From positions 3,770,001-3,834,000 of the forward strand of contig NZ_CP045295.1 in the NCBI RefSeq assembly GCF_009363095.1: DNA of 64,000 bases. Direction: 5' to 3'. Below, piece by piece: positions 19,900 through 28,135 of this stretch (positions are counted from its first letter, which is position 1; each line of letters opens with the position of its first letter). The DNA is from Paenibacillus cellulositrophicus. Its GTDB lineage: Bacteria > Bacillota > Bacilli > Paenibacillales > Paenibacillaceae. The notes beneath the pieces are model-generated. The model was not told the origin of the DNA. It ran no database searches and saw nothing but the letters and a program-made list of their open reading frames with translations. A program made the translations under genes and the position numbers.

Positions 19900-20715
19900 A
19901 TGAAAGAACAATTTTCTAAATTGTTTGGTTTGACGGAACGAAGCAATGGGGATGAAGTAAAGCAAATTCCGGTGGCGGAAATCGTAAGCAGTCCTTACCA
20001 GCCCCGGACCATTTTTGATGACGATAAAATCGACGAACTCTGTCAAACGATCAAGACGCATGGGGTGATCCAGCCCATTGTTGTTCGTATCCGTAATGCC
20101 AAATACGAGATTATTGCCGGTGAACGGCGCTGGCGTGCCGTTTCCAAACTCGGTTTGGAGACCATTCCCGCCATTGTCCGTGAATTCAATGATTCCCAAG
20201 CTGCTTCCATTGCATTGATCGAAAACCTCCAGCGTGAAGGCCTGACTTCCATCGAGGAAGCCGTTGCCTATCAAAAGCTCATTGACCTTCATCAGCTTAC
20301 GCAGGAGAGCTTGGCGCAGCGCCTTGGGAAAAGCCAATCAACGATTGCCAATAAAATCCGGCTGCTTCATCTTCCGGATGAAGTAAAAAATGCACTGATG
20401 GAGCGCAAAATTACGGAGCGGCACGCCCGCGCGTTACTGTCCCTCGATACCGAGGAACTGCAGCTGAAAGTGCTGGCTGAGATTGTATCCAAAGAGCTGA
20501 ACGTGAAACAAACGGAGGCTAGAGTTGCCTTTTACAAGGAATCGGCAAAAATTAAAAAGGCAAAGCGCATCTCTTACTCCAAGGACGTCCGGTTGGCGTT
20601 GAACACGATTCGCCAATCCATCGATATGGTGTCTGGATCCGGGATGGCCATTAAAACGCAGGAAAACGACCATGAGGATCATTATGAGATCGTGATCAAA
20701 ATTCCTAAGCGTTAA
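19900..20715 (+). CDS. noc: Nucleoid occlusion protein Noc
   Basis: Noc is a ParB-like, CTP-dependent DNA-binding protein that keeps FtsZ from assembling over the nucleoid. The 271-residue product starts [14 protein letters not shown], a short amphipathic stretch like the Noc membrane-targeting helix, then [14 protein letters not shown], the CTP-binding GERRWRA and IENLQREGL, a helix-turn-helix ([19 protein letters not shown]) and a C-terminal dimer domain. The start is ATG 19900, from family comparison; TTAGGTGG is 11 nt upstream, and a GTG at 19885 overlaps that site. It is about 32 percent longer-spaced from rsmG than from its own terminator, so it is transcribed separately. Confidence 0.93.
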   Translation: MKEQFSKLFGLTERSNGDEVKQIPVAEIVSSPYQPRTIFDDDKIDELCQTIKTHGVIQPIVVRIRNAKYEIIAGERRWRAVSKLGLETIPAIVREFNDSQAASIALIENLQREGLTSIEEAVAYQKLIDLHQLTQESLAQRLGKSQSTIANKIRLLHLPDEVKNALMERKITERHARALLSLDTEELQLKVLAEIVSKELNVKQTEARVAFYKESAKIKKAKRISYSKDVRLALNTIRQSIDMVSGSGMAIKTQENDHEDHYEIVIKIPKR

Positions 20716-20728
20716 TACGATGGAGCTT

Positions 20729-20752
20729 AGCGGCTGAGCGGCCGCTTTTTTT
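20729..20752 (+). terminator. Terminator after noc
   Basis: AGCGGC and GCCGCT pair around a 6-nt loop and are followed by seven T residues, 14 bp past the noc stop. The remaining 370 bp before soj show no gene that I can recognise; the soj promoter should lie there. Confidence 0.85.
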
Positions 20753-21120
20753 AGGAAGTCATAATGAATTTATGCTCTAAACCATGAAATCATAGGTTCC
20801 AGGCAGCTGAATTTCATAAGATGGAAGAATAGAAGGGGAGGGGGAAAGTTCGCATCTCCCATTTTTCTCGTCAATGTTCTGAAATCAAAGTTGTTCATTG
20901 ATGGTGTCCGAATAATTGAGTAAAGGTTTTTCTTGTTATTCCAGCAAGGGGAAGCGCACTACTGCAGGGCGAAGCCGTTTCTGCGTATCTGTATCCTTGA
21001 AACACCGGTACTTCTGATGTACCGCCGGGGGTATACAGGTATTTGCAGCCGTTTGTTTTGCTGATGATCACAATCCCGCGACCTACAAGAAGAGTCTTCA
21101 TACACATAGAGGTGAATTGA

Positions 21121-21882
21121 GTGTCCAAAATTATTGCCATAGCAAATCAAAAGGGCGGAGTCGGCAAGACGACAACCTCCGTCAATCTCGGTGCAGGATT
21201 GGCTTCGCTCGGAAAAAGGGTGCTGCTCGTCGATATCGATCCCCAAGGCAATACAACCAGTGGGGTAGGTGTCAATAAAGCGGATGTAGCGAACTGCATT
21301 TATGATGTGATTATCAATGATGTACATCCCAAAGATGCGATCCTGCAAACGCAAATCGAAGGACTTCATATTATTCCGGCAACGATTCAATTGGCTGGAG
21401 CGGAAATTGAACTGGTACCGACCATTTCAAGGGAGCTTCGGCTCAAAAAGTCGCTTCAGTTGGTGAAAGCAAATTATGACTATATTTTAATCGATTGTCC
21501 GCCTTCTCTTGGTATACTTACTATTAATTCACTTACTGCCGCTGACTCGGTCATTATTCCTATCCAGTGCGAATACTATGCCCTTGAAGGATTAAGCCAG
21601 CTGCTGAATTCGATTCGTCTTGTTCAGAAGCATTTGAACACTTCGCTCCGAATTGAAGGCGTTCTGCTTACCATGCTGGATGCTCGGACGAATTTGGGGA
21701 TTCAGGTGATTGAGGAAGTAAAGAAATACTTTCAGGAAAAAGTGTACCAAACGATCATTCCGAGAAATATTCGACTTAGTGAAGCTCCGTCCCATGGTCA
21801 GTCGATCATTACGTATGATCCGCGTTCGAAAGGCGCTGAGGTATATTTAGAGTTGGCAAAGGAAGTGATTTCGTATGAGTAA
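21121..21882 (+). CDS. soj: Chromosome partitioning ATPase Soj (ParA)
   Basis: Soj is the ParA ATPase that works with Spo0J in origin segregation and regulates DnaA. The 253-residue product has the deviant Walker A motif KGGVGKTTTSVNLG at residues 11-24, a Walker B motif (LLVDIDPQGN, then YILIDCPPSLG), and no N-terminal helix-turn-helix, as expected for a chromosomal ParA. The start is GTG 21121, with AGAGGTGA upstream. It overlaps spo0J by 8 bp, indicating coupled translation. Confidence 0.97.
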   Translation: MSKIIAIANQKGGVGKTTTSVNLGAGLASLGKRVLLVDIDPQGNTTSGVGVNKADVANCIYDVIINDVHPKDAILQTQIEGLHIIPATIQLAGAEIELVPTISRELRLKKSLQLVKANYDYILIDCPPSLGILTINSLTAADSVIIPIQCEYYALEGLSQLLNSIRLVQKHLNTSLRIEGVLLTMLDARTNLGIQVIEEVKKYFQEKVYQTIIPRNIRLSEAPSHGQSIITYDPRSKGAEVYLELAKEVISYE

Positions 21883-22714
21883 ACGATTGGGTAAAGGGCT
21901 CGATGCTTTAATTCCTTCACTTTCGATTAATGAAGATGACAAAATCGTAGAAATCCCACTCAGCCAACTTCGTGCCAATCCTTACCAGCCGCGCAAGGAC
22001 TTTAACGAGGAATCAATTCAGGAATTGGCCGAATCGATTCGTCAGCATGGGGTCATTCAACCGATTATTGTACGCAGCGTGCTCAAAGGATATGAAATTA
22101 TTGCAGGGGAGCGGCGCTTTAGAGCTTCGCAATACTGCGGCAAGGCCACCATCCCGGCTGTGGTTCGCACATTCAGCGATCAGCAGGTGATGGAGATTGC
22201 CTTGATTGAAAACCTGCAGCGCGAGAATTTAAATGCGATGGAAGTGGCTGTTGCTTACCAGGGCTTGATGGATCAATACTCACTGACGCAGGAAGAGCTG
22301 TCGTTGAAAGTGGGGAAATCCAGATCCCATATAGCAAACTTCCTTCGTTTGTTGGCTTTACCGGATGAAGTCAAAGACTATGTTTCACGTGGAACAATTT
22401 CCATGGGCCATGCGAGAGCGTTGGTTGGTCTCAAGGATTCGTCCCTCATCAAGCAGTTGGCGAAGCAATGCGTCAACAATGAGTGGAGCGTACGGGATCT
22501 TGAGGAGGCTGTGAAACAGCTCGACCGGAAACCGGCGGATAAAAACAAGGTGAAAGTCAAAAAGCGAGATCCTTATATCGATAACTTGGAAGAGTCGCTG
22601 CGGGAGCGGTTTAGAACGACAGTGAAGATCAAGCAAAACAAAGATAAAGGCAAAATCGAATTGAACTATTACAGCAAACAGGACCTGGAACGGCTGTTGG
22701 AGTTGTTGCAATAA
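21875..22714 (+). CDS. spo0J: Chromosome partitioning protein Spo0J (ParB)
   Basis: Spo0J binds parS, slides as a CTP-dependent clamp and loads SMC at the origin. The 279-residue product contains LSQLRANPYQPRKDF, the CTP-binding GERRFRAS and IENLQRENL motifs, the helix-turn-helix LSLKVGKSRSHIANFLRLL, and a basic C-terminal dimerisation domain. A perfect parS lies inside the coding sequence at 22381-22396, as in Bacillus subtilis. It starts inside the soj 3' end. Confidence 0.97.
   Translation: MSKRLGKGLDALIPSLSINEDDKIVEIPLSQLRANPYQPRKDFNEESIQELAESIRQHGVIQPIIVRSVLKGYEIIAGERRFRASQYCGKATIPAVVRTFSDQQVMEIALIENLQRENLNAMEVAVAYQGLMDQYSLTQEELSLKVGKSRSHIANFLRLLALPDEVKDYVSRGTISMGHARALVGLKDSSLIKQLAKQCVNNEWSVRDLEEAVKQLDRKPADKNKVKVKKRDPYIDNLEESLRERFRTTVKIKQNKDKGKIELNYYSKQDLERLLELLQ
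22381..22396. promoter_or_regulatory. parS: parS centromere site inside spo0J
   Basis: TGTTTCACGTGGAACA is identical to the site at 19266-19281 and encodes part of VSRGTIS in Spo0J. The spacing between the two sites is 3.1 kb. Confidence 0.95.
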
Positions 22715-22729
22715 AGATCAGTGGATGGG

Positions 22730-22774
22730 ATGACGCGTCTAGGTGATTCCTGAAAAGGACCACAGATGCGTCAT
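22730..22774 (+). terminator. Hairpin after spo0J, possible weak terminator
   Basis: ATGACGCGTCT and AGATGCGTCAT pair with one mismatch and are followed by TCTTTGTT. The imperfect T-run suggests partial read-through into the next gene. Confidence 0.55.
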
Positions 22775-22806
22775 TCTTTGTTCCTTGGATCGGAGTGAAA
22801 CGGGAT

Positions 22807-23955
22807 ATGAACGCAGTTGTATATCTGGATCATGCAGCGACTTCCTGGCCGAAACCGCCTGGTGTTCTGGCAGCCATGCAAAAGGCGATGAAGGAAGCGG
22901 CAGCGAATCCAGGACGAGGGAGTCATCAAATGGCTCTGCAAGCGAGCAGGGTTCTCTTTGAAACCCGCCGGGTGCTGGCTCAGTTGTTTCGGGTGAAGAA
23001 CCCGAATAACATCATTTTCACCCATAACACAACCCAGGCATTGAATATGGCGATCAAAGGAATCTTGAAGTCCGGTGATTATGTCGTTGCGACGATGATC
23101 GAACACAACTCCGTACGGAGACCGTTGGAATACTTAATGCGGACACTAGATATTCAAGTGGATTACATTGGGGTAAGTGATCAAGGAGAACTGGACATGC
23201 AGCAACTGGAGGCATGTTTATCCAAAAAACCGAGGCTGGTGGTTTGCAGCCATAGCTCGAATCTGTTGGGTAGTATTCTGCCAATCCAGCGAATTGGTGA
23301 GCTGGCACGCAGCAGTGGGGCAGTATTCTTGGTAGATGCTGCACAAAGCGCCGGGGTGCTGGACATTGATGTGGAGTCCTGCTGTATCGACATGTTGGCT
23401 TTTCCGGGCCATAAAGGGCTGCTCGGTCCGCAAGGGACAGGAGGGCTTTACTTATCGCCGGAGATCGAACTGGAGCCGCTGATCCACGGAGGAACGGGCA
23501 GCCAATCGGAGGAAAAGGAAATGCCCAGCGTAAGGCCGGATCGGTATGAAGCGGGGACCTTGAACACGGTTGGAATTGCCGGGCTAAGAGCAGGGGTAGA
23601 GTATGTGATTAAGGAAACCCCTCAGCGGATTTATGAGCATGAATGGGCGTTGACCCAAATGATGATCGATGGGTTGAAGGATCTGCCAGGTATGAACTTG
23701 CTTGGTCCGGCACAAGGGAAGGAAAGGACCGGAATCGTGGCCTTTACGATCGGGGGCAGGGATTCTACGGAAATTGCCTTCCGCTTGGATCGGCAATATG
23801 GAATCGCAGTCAGAGCGGGGATGCACTGTACGCCGTTGGCTCATTATGCGGTGCGAACGGATAAGACCGGAGCAGTGAGGGCGAGTGTGGGTGCGAACAG
23901 CACGGAGCAGGAGGTCCAACGGATGGTTGAAGCGATGCGCGAGCTGGTTCGTTAA
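22807..23955 (+). CDS. Cysteine desulfurase family protein (class V aminotransferase, EF2568-like)
   Basis: The 382-residue PLP enzyme has the NifS/SufS fold: VYLDHAATSWPKPPGVL at the N terminus, FTHNTTQALN, HSSNLLGSILPI, VDAAQSAGVLDID and the PLP lysine in FPGHKGLLGPQGTGGLY. The active-site cysteine is present in RAGMHCTPLAH. The pattern fits the subfamily with Enterococcus EF2568, which is associated with selenium-dependent hydroxylases; desulfurase or selenocysteine lyase activity is inferred. ATG 22807 is chosen because GGAGTGA is 8 nt upstream; GTG 22795 is an alternative. A DUF3343 Se/S-carrier-like gene lies 1.4 kb downstream. Confidence 0.85.
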   Translation: MNAVVYLDHAATSWPKPPGVLAAMQKAMKEAAANPGRGSHQMALQASRVLFETRRVLAQLFRVKNPNNIIFTHNTTQALNMAIKGILKSGDYVVATMIEHNSVRRPLEYLMRTLDIQVDYIGVSDQGELDMQQLEACLSKKPRLVVCSHSSNLLGSILPIQRIGELARSSGAVFLVDAAQSAGVLDIDVESCCIDMLAFPGHKGLLGPQGTGGLYLSPEIELEPLIHGGTGSQSEEKEMPSVRPDRYEAGTLNTVGIAGLRAGVEYVIKETPQRIYEHEWALTQMMIDGLKDLPGMNLLGPAQGKERTGIVAFTIGGRDSTEIAFRLDRQYGIAVRAGMHCTPLAHYAVRTDKTGAVRASVGANSTEQEVQRMVEAMRELVR

Positions 23956-24155
23956 CTAGATGGCCTGACGCAAACCTCGAAGTTTATTGTAATCAAACCT
24001 CGATGGCAAGACAAAACCGGTTCTCCCCTGTAAAGCTGAAGGGACAACCGGCAGAATGAATGTTTGTGATTTTTAACCGTATAGTATCAAGGACCATGAA
24101 TATATGGGATCACGATACGTCTTGGGAACGGGTAGGTCAAGATTGAGGAAAAGGA

Positions 24156-24665
24156 ATGAACAGCATGTCGGACTTAAATGATTTAATCAGCGAACAATTA
24201 CCAGGAATCATTGGCGGGATCGTACTCCTCATTTTGATCTTGCTCGTGTTGGTGCTGACACAAGGGGCAAAGCTTAGAAAAGTTCGCCGCAAATACGAAA
24301 CGATGATGGCCGGCAGCGGGGTGGAGGATTTAGAAACACTGCTCATCGATCTAAAGACACAGGTAGACAGCGTGGAGGATGAGCAGCAGCAGCAGCGTGA
24401 ATCCTTGTCACTGGCACTGAACAAGCTTCAAACGATCAAGGGTAACATCGGTATTAAACGTTACAATGCATTCAGCGAACGGGGGAGCGACCTAAGCTTT
24501 TCGATTGCGATCGTAGATGCCGATAGAAGTGGAGTCGTCATCACTGCGCTGTACAGCCGTGACAGCTCCTATGTTTATGCCAAGCCGGTAGAAGCCGGGC
24601 AGTCGACTTATCCCCTTTCACCGGAAGAGGTAGAGGCGATTACTCTAGCCTTGCAAAAAGCGTAG
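24156..24665 (+). CDS. DUF4446 family membrane protein
   Basis: The 169-residue protein has one strong N-terminal transmembrane segment (IIGGIVLLILILLVLVLTQ, about residues 17-36), followed by a basic stretch, a coiled-coil region rich in Glu/Gln (50-90), and a small alpha/beta domain with IGIKRYNAFSERGSDLSFSIAIVD and the motif FSIAIVDADRSGVVITALY. This matches DUF4446 (YyaB-like position), whose function is unknown. Start ATG 24156 has GAGGAAAAGG upstream. Its last 26 bp overlap the 3' end of the convergent yyaC gene. The 200-bp gap before it shows only a weak CCGGTT/AACCGG hairpin near 24017-24053. Confidence 0.85.
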   Translation: MNSMSDLNDLISEQLPGIIGGIVLLILILLVLVLTQGAKLRKVRRKYETMMAGSGVEDLETLLIDLKTQVDSVEDEQQQQRESLSLALNKLQTIKGNIGIKRYNAFSERGSDLSFSIAIVDADRSGVVITALYSRDSSYVYAKPVEAGQSTYPLSPEEVEAITLALQKA

Positions 24666-25245
24666 TACGGGCTTTCCATTCCTTAATGGCGGAATGAAGG
24701 CTTGAGGCAATAATTTCGGACAAACGCATCACCAAGCTCAGCCTGGTGTTTTGCAATACAAAATATTCCATAAAGCCGCCGACATTAACGATACCCGTCA
24801 AATGGATATCGCCAACCGGCGGTAATTCTTTATGTACGCCTGCACCGGGCTTGAGCGGGCCGTTGGCGACTTGAATGCAGCCTACGCTGGAGGATTGTCC
24901 AAGGCACGCATCGATGCCGATGACAAATGGATTGTCATACAGCGAATAGATCGAGGAGAGCGTCTCCTGGAGGTTAACGGCATGCACAGGCTCGTCCAGC
25001 GTGCCAAACAAGTGAAACCATGGACTTTTATACCGGGCCAATGCAGTGCCTACCAAAGGACCGAGGCAGTCGCCCGTGGACCGGTCGGTACCGATACATA
25101 CAACGATAACCTGTTGATTTTCCCCGGCTTGAGAGAGATGAAACAGAAGACGATGAATAATAGCGGAATGGATTTCAGGGTCGGTATGTGGTATTTTTAA
25201 GCATGTAGGCTCCTGTTTGGGAGACGTTTTTGGCCACTGAGTCAT
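24640..25245 (-). CDS. yyaC: Spore protease YyaC
   Basis: The 201-residue protein belongs to the YyaC family, related to the germination protease fold and made during sporulation. Recognisable parts are VVCIGTDRSTGDCLGPLVG (about residues 47-65), NPFVIGIDACLG, GAGVHKELPPVGDIHLTGIVN and a C-terminal helix. ATG 25245 is preceded by AGAGGA at 7 nt. It is on the minus strand, against the replication direction, unlike its neighbours, and overlaps the tail of the DUF4446 gene by 26 bp. The target in spores is unknown. Confidence 0.88.
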   Translation of the reverse strand: MTQWPKTSPKQEPTCLKIPHTDPEIHSAIIHRLLFHLSQAGENQQVIVVCIGTDRSTGDCLGPLVGTALARYKSPWFHLFGTLDEPVHAVNLQETLSSIYSLYDNPFVIGIDACLGQSSSVGCIQVANGPLKPGAGVHKELPPVGDIHLTGIVNVGGFMEYFVLQNTRLSLVMRLSEIIASSLHSAIKEWKARTTLFARLE

Positions 25246-25377
25246 AGAATCTTCCTCTCCTTGCATTTGGTAGTAACTAGTATATGGAAGGAAGAGGGTT
25301 TTTATACTTCATGCAGGAATTCCATAGAAAAAGTAATGCGAATGAATGCAGCACAAATCAAGGTGGGGGAGAAACGG

Positions 25378-25650
25378 ATGGCGGCGGAGATGGAAACCTG
25401 GATGCTGATTGCTTTTGATTCGACACAGCAGGCGCTGCGCGCCGAGATGCTGCTTGAATACGCGGAGGTTGAAATTGATTTATTTCCTACACCAAAGGAA
25501 ATTACAGCGGGCTGTGCATTATCAATCCAGTTCCCGCCGGAGCAGCTGGATAGCGTACAAACGATCATCCAGCAGGAGCAGGTGGAGATTCGGGGAATCT
25601 ACTTCAAAGACAGCATAGAGGGATATAAAAGCATCGAGGATAGGAGGTAG
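25378..25650 (+). CDS. DUF3343 (putative Se/S carrier-like) protein
   Basis: The 90-residue protein matches DUF3343, described as a putative Se/S carrier-like family. It has the expected small beta-alpha layout (WMLIAFDSTQQALRAEMLLEY, then LFPTPKEITAGCALSIQFPPEQ) with a conserved cysteine in TAGCALS. I start at ATG 25378, since GGGGGAG is 7 nt upstream; the frame extends to 25261, but that part is not family-like. It lies 6 bp before the MscS gene, so it is probably co-transcribed with it. The likely functional partner is the cysteine desulfurase-like gene at 22807. Confidence 0.82.
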   Translation: MAAEMETWMLIAFDSTQQALRAEMLLEYAEVEIDLFPTPKEITAGCALSIQFPPEQLDSVQTIIQQEQVEIRGIYFKDSIEGYKSIEDRR

Positions 25651-25656
25651 AGTTGA

Positions 25657-26586
25657 TTGAGTAAGTTTTGGCTGGAGGATACCATTCCCAATCCAGAGCA
25701 GGCTGTCAAGCAGGCAGTAAGTATCGGCGATAAATTTTTGGACTGGTTAACCAATGTAGATATGTGGACCAACGTGCTGTTTTCAGGCATTCGGATCATC
25801 ATTCTGTTTTTTGTTTCCCGCGTCATTATACGAGTTGTATCCAAAATTATAGACAAGTCGCTGGCGAGACAGGAACAGAGCCGGATGAACGTCAATCCGC
25901 GGAGGTTCGCCACAGTAGCCGAGCTGCTGAAAAACGTAACGGCGGTCACCTGCAATTTTATTATGGTGCTCCTGATTCTTTCGGAATTCAACTTTCATTT
26001 GGGGCCGCTCCTTGCGGGAGCAGGGGTGCTTGGTTTGGCCATAGGTTTTGGCGCGCAAAGTTTGGTTAAAGATGTGATTACCGGATTCTTCATTATATTA
26101 GAAGACCAATTTGCGGTAGGGGACGTTATCCAGACAGGGACCTTCAAAGGCACCGTAGAGATGATCGGCCTTCGGACCACACGCATCGTAAGCCCTACCG
26201 GGGAAGTTTATATTTTGCCTAACGGTTCCATCGCCAGCGTAACGAACTACTCCTTATCCAATGCGCTCGCGGTTGTTGACCTTCCCATGAAAAACGAGCG
26301 AAATCTGGAAGAAACCGTAGCCCTGATTAAACAGGCGCTTACCGGCATTCAGCAGCGGGATCCTAATGTCATTTCGGTGCCGAATGTACTCGGGGTGCAA
26401 TCCTTGAACACGAGTGAATACGTCATCCGGATCGTAGCCGAGTGCATGCCGAACACCAAAGGCGATGTCGAACGGCAGATTCAGGCCGACGTGAAGCAGG
26501 CTTTGGAATACGAGGACACGATGAAACAGGCACAGGCCGAGCTTGCGGCAGGTAAAGAAGGGAACAACGAAATGGGGGAAGGATAA
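25657..26586 (+). CDS. Small-conductance mechanosensitive channel (MscS family)
   Basis: The 309-residue protein has three predicted membrane helices in its first 140 residues (WTNVLFSGIRIIILFFVSRVIIR; FIMVLLILSEF; the pore helix LLAGAGVLGLAIGFGAQSLVKD). The Gly/Ala-rich pore helix is the MscS hallmark. The beta domain follows (DQFAVGDVIQTGTFKGTVEMIGLRTTRI, LPNGSI), then a C-terminal alpha/beta domain and a charged tail. It should release solutes on hypo-osmotic shock. The start is TTG 25657, with AGGAGG 9 nt upstream. It is followed after 2 bp by the DUF951 gene. Confidence 0.93.
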   Translation: MSKFWLEDTIPNPEQAVKQAVSIGDKFLDWLTNVDMWTNVLFSGIRIIILFFVSRVIIRVVSKIIDKSLARQEQSRMNVNPRRFATVAELLKNVTAVTCNFIMVLLILSEFNFHLGPLLAGAGVLGLAIGFGAQSLVKDVITGFFIILEDQFAVGDVIQTGTFKGTVEMIGLRTTRIVSPTGEVYILPNGSIASVTNYSLSNALAVVDLPMKNERNLEETVALIKQALTGIQQRDPNVISVPNVLGVQSLNTSEYVIRIVAECMPNTKGDVERQIQADVKQALEYEDTMKQAQAELAAGKEGNNEMGEG

Positions 26587-26588
26587 CG

Positions 26589-26807
26589 GTGGAACGTAAA
26601 GTGTTTCAGCTCGGAGATATCGTCCAAATGAAGAAAAACCACCCATGCGGCAGCAACGAAATGGAAATTATCCGCATGGGAATGGATATCCGGATCAAAT
26701 GTGTCGGCTGTCAGCACAGTGTATTGATCCCGCGGGCGAAGTTTGAGAAAAATATGAAAAAGGTGCTTCGTTCGAAATCGGAAGAGGGAATGGAAGGGCA
26801 GGCTTAG
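26589..26807 (+). CDS. DUF951 domain protein
   Basis: The 72-residue protein fits DUF951: FQLGDIVQMKKNHPCGSNEMEIIRMGMDIRIKCVGC. Two or three cysteines (HPCG and CVGC) suggest a small metal site; that is inference. The start is GTG 26589, with GAAGGA upstream. It is translationally close to the MscS gene, a pairing seen in many Firmicutes. Confidence 0.88.
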   Translation: MERKVFQLGDIVQMKKNHPCGSNEMEIIRMGMDIRIKCVGCQHSVLIPRAKFEKNMKKVLRSKSEEGMEGQA

Positions 26808-26833
26808 AAATAAATAGCTTTGGGGTAAAGGGC

Positions 26834-26862
26834 TTGCACAAATGATGGACATGTGCTATAAT
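26834..26862 (+). promoter_or_regulatory. Promoter of tRNA-Ser
   Basis: TTGCAC and a perfect TATAAT are 17 bp apart; the tRNA begins 12 bp after the -10 box. Confidence 0.85.
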
Positions 26863-26874
26863 CAATTTTGCTGC

Positions 26875-26965
26875 GGAAAGGTACCCAAGAGGTCTAAGGG
26901 GGCTGACTCGAAATCAGTTAGGCGTCGCAAGGCGTGCGAGGGTTCGAATCCCTCTCTTTCCGCCA
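26875..26965 (+). tRNA. tRNA-Ser (anticodon CGA)
   Basis: A 91-nt class II tRNA with a 7-bp acceptor stem (GGAAAGG with TCTTTCC), discriminator G and encoded CCA. The anticodon loop CTCGAAA gives CGA, which reads UCG. The long variable arm (GGCGTCGCAAGGCGT region) and the T arm GAGGG-TTCGAAT-CCCTC are typical of tRNA-Ser. Confidence 0.97.
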
Positions 26966-27006
26966 CATTCCCTTATTTAAGTGACTGCGCATAGAATACA
27001 TACGGC

Positions 27007-27042
27007 GAAAACCTTCAGTTGAAGAAACTGGAGGTTTTCTTA
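27007..27042 (+). terminator. Terminator after tRNA-Ser
   Basis: GAAAACCTTCAGTT and AACTGGAGGTTTTC pair with one wobble and a short loop, ending in TTTTCTTAG. Confidence 0.8.
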
Positions 27043-27401
27043 GTTATTAGAGCGTTTCGCTTCATGATCCTTTGCTTTCATAATAAGAGGGGAAGCGGCA
27101 TTACGGCTATATACAAACCAAAGGAGGACCCATAAGGTCCTCCGATTTGGCAGGCGATGCCATGATTTTTTGGAATTCATCCACACAACACTTCAGCAAG
27201 TGAAACTCGGGTCAGCCTTTAGCAAATCTTTGCTTTAGACAATAAAGTGTTTTTAGCACTTCCCTCCGCTTCTTGAACGTGCTGTTTCTGACTTCCTGTG
27301 CTTTGTTGCGTTGATCATGTCCAACGGAACCACACCTCTCTCAAGCACCGCCTGATTGTAATATGCGCAGTTTTCGTGCGCTTATGCATCCATTTGTGAA
27401 A
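27043..27401. other. Gap between tRNA-Ser and the YjzC-like gene
   Basis: It contains a perfect 8-bp hairpin GGAGGACC ... GGTCCTCC (27123-27143), which on the minus strand is followed by TTTGG and could terminate the YjzC-like transcript. On the minus strand at about 27355-27225 a 42-codon basic frame is open but has no ATG, GTG or TTG at its start (see findings). Confidence 0.5.
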
Positions 27402-27596
27402 TTAGTGGACCCGCGCTTTCGTCATCCGTTTCCATTTGCGGTCTTTCTTCGAGGTCTCTGGAAAGGTATCGCCCTTAGCCAGCTCGACCCGCTGCGGATC
27501 CGTGATTTCAGTATGGAAGCTGTTTTCACCAACCTCCATGTACACGCCGGGGTTCGGCGCTTTGTCGCCTGGTTCGAATTCGGTTCTTTCACCCAT
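27402..27596 (-). CDS. YjzC-like small protein
   Basis: The 64-residue protein fits the YjzC pattern: FEPGDKAPNPGVYMEVGE, then DPQRVELAKGDTFPETSKKDRKWKR. In Bacillus subtilis YjzC is an uncharacterised small protein expressed late in growth. ATG 27596 is preceded by AAAGGAGG at 8 nt, an excellent site. It is on the minus strand, opposite to all neighbours. Function unknown. Confidence 0.85.
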   Translation of the reverse strand: MGERTEFEPGDKAPNPGVYMEVGENSFHTEITDPQRVELAKGDTFPETSKKDRKWKRMTKARVH

Positions 27597-27693
27597 GGAC
27601 AAGGCCTCCTTTAATCGTTAAAATGGACTGCCTCTGTAGTGTGTACCCTTGGCGGAGAATCATGTGTGGAACAGGATCAATACAGCATTGTAC

Positions 27694-27722
27694 TTGCAAT
27701 CATTGGGCCAATTTGATATATT
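27694..27722 (+). promoter_or_regulatory. Promoter of the rpsF-ssb-rpsR operon
   Basis: TTGCAA (27694-27699) and TATATT (27717-27722) are 17 bp apart, about 75 bp before rpsF. Confidence 0.75.
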
Positions 27723-27731
27723 AATATGGTG

Positions 27732-27776
27732 CGAGTTCAGACTCGTTCCTTGCTCCTGACATGATCAGGGGCCGAA
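27732..27776 (+). promoter_or_regulatory. Putative S6:S18-binding leader hairpins
   Basis: Two hairpins lie between promoter and rpsF: CGAG ... CTCG (27732-27745) and an 8-bp stem GCTCCTGA ... TCAGGGGC (27752-27772) with CCG at its edge (27772-27774). A CCG element beside a stem is part of the known S6:S18 autoregulatory leader in front of rpsF. The match is by eye only. Confidence 0.5.
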
Positions 27777-27797
27777 GTCCATAAGGAGGTGAAACAT

Positions 27798-28085
27798 ATG
27801 CGCAAATACGAAGTGATGTACATTATTCGTCCTGACATTGAACAAGATGCTGTTCAAGCCGCAGTCGAAAAATTCCAAGGCATCATCTCCAACGGTGGAG
27901 AAATCACTAAGCATGAAGTGATGGGTAAACGCCGCCTTGCGTATGAGATCAACAAATTCCGTGACGGTACTTTTGTTCTGGTTAACTTCAGCGCCAACCC
28001 TGACGTTGTAGCCGAACTTGAGCGCCTCATGAAAATTTCTGACGAAGTTATTCGTTATCTCATTACGCTTGACGTTGTTGCTTAA
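27798..28085 (+). CDS. rpsF: Small ribosomal subunit protein bS6
   Basis: The 95-residue protein begins [19 protein letters not shown] and contains [26 protein letters not shown], matching S6, which binds 16S rRNA together with S18. ATG 27798 has AAGGAGGTGA at ideal spacing; the in-frame GTG at 27789 is part of that site. It is the first gene of an operon with ssb and rpsR. Confidence 0.98.
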   Translation: MRKYEVMYIIRPDIEQDAVQAAVEKFQGIISNGGEITKHEVMGKRRLAYEINKFRDGTFVLVNFSANPDVVAELERLMKISDEVIRYLITLDVVA

Positions 28086-28135
28086 TATCCGTTTACGGAA
28101 TTAGTGATGAAATTCGCTCAAAGGAGGGGACTCGA

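Noticed and set aside
26873..26964. tRNA boundary two bases further left, with GCGGAAA as acceptor stem
   Set aside because: That choice leaves no proper discriminator or CCA; starting at 26875 gives the G discriminator and encoded CCA usual for tRNA-Ser.
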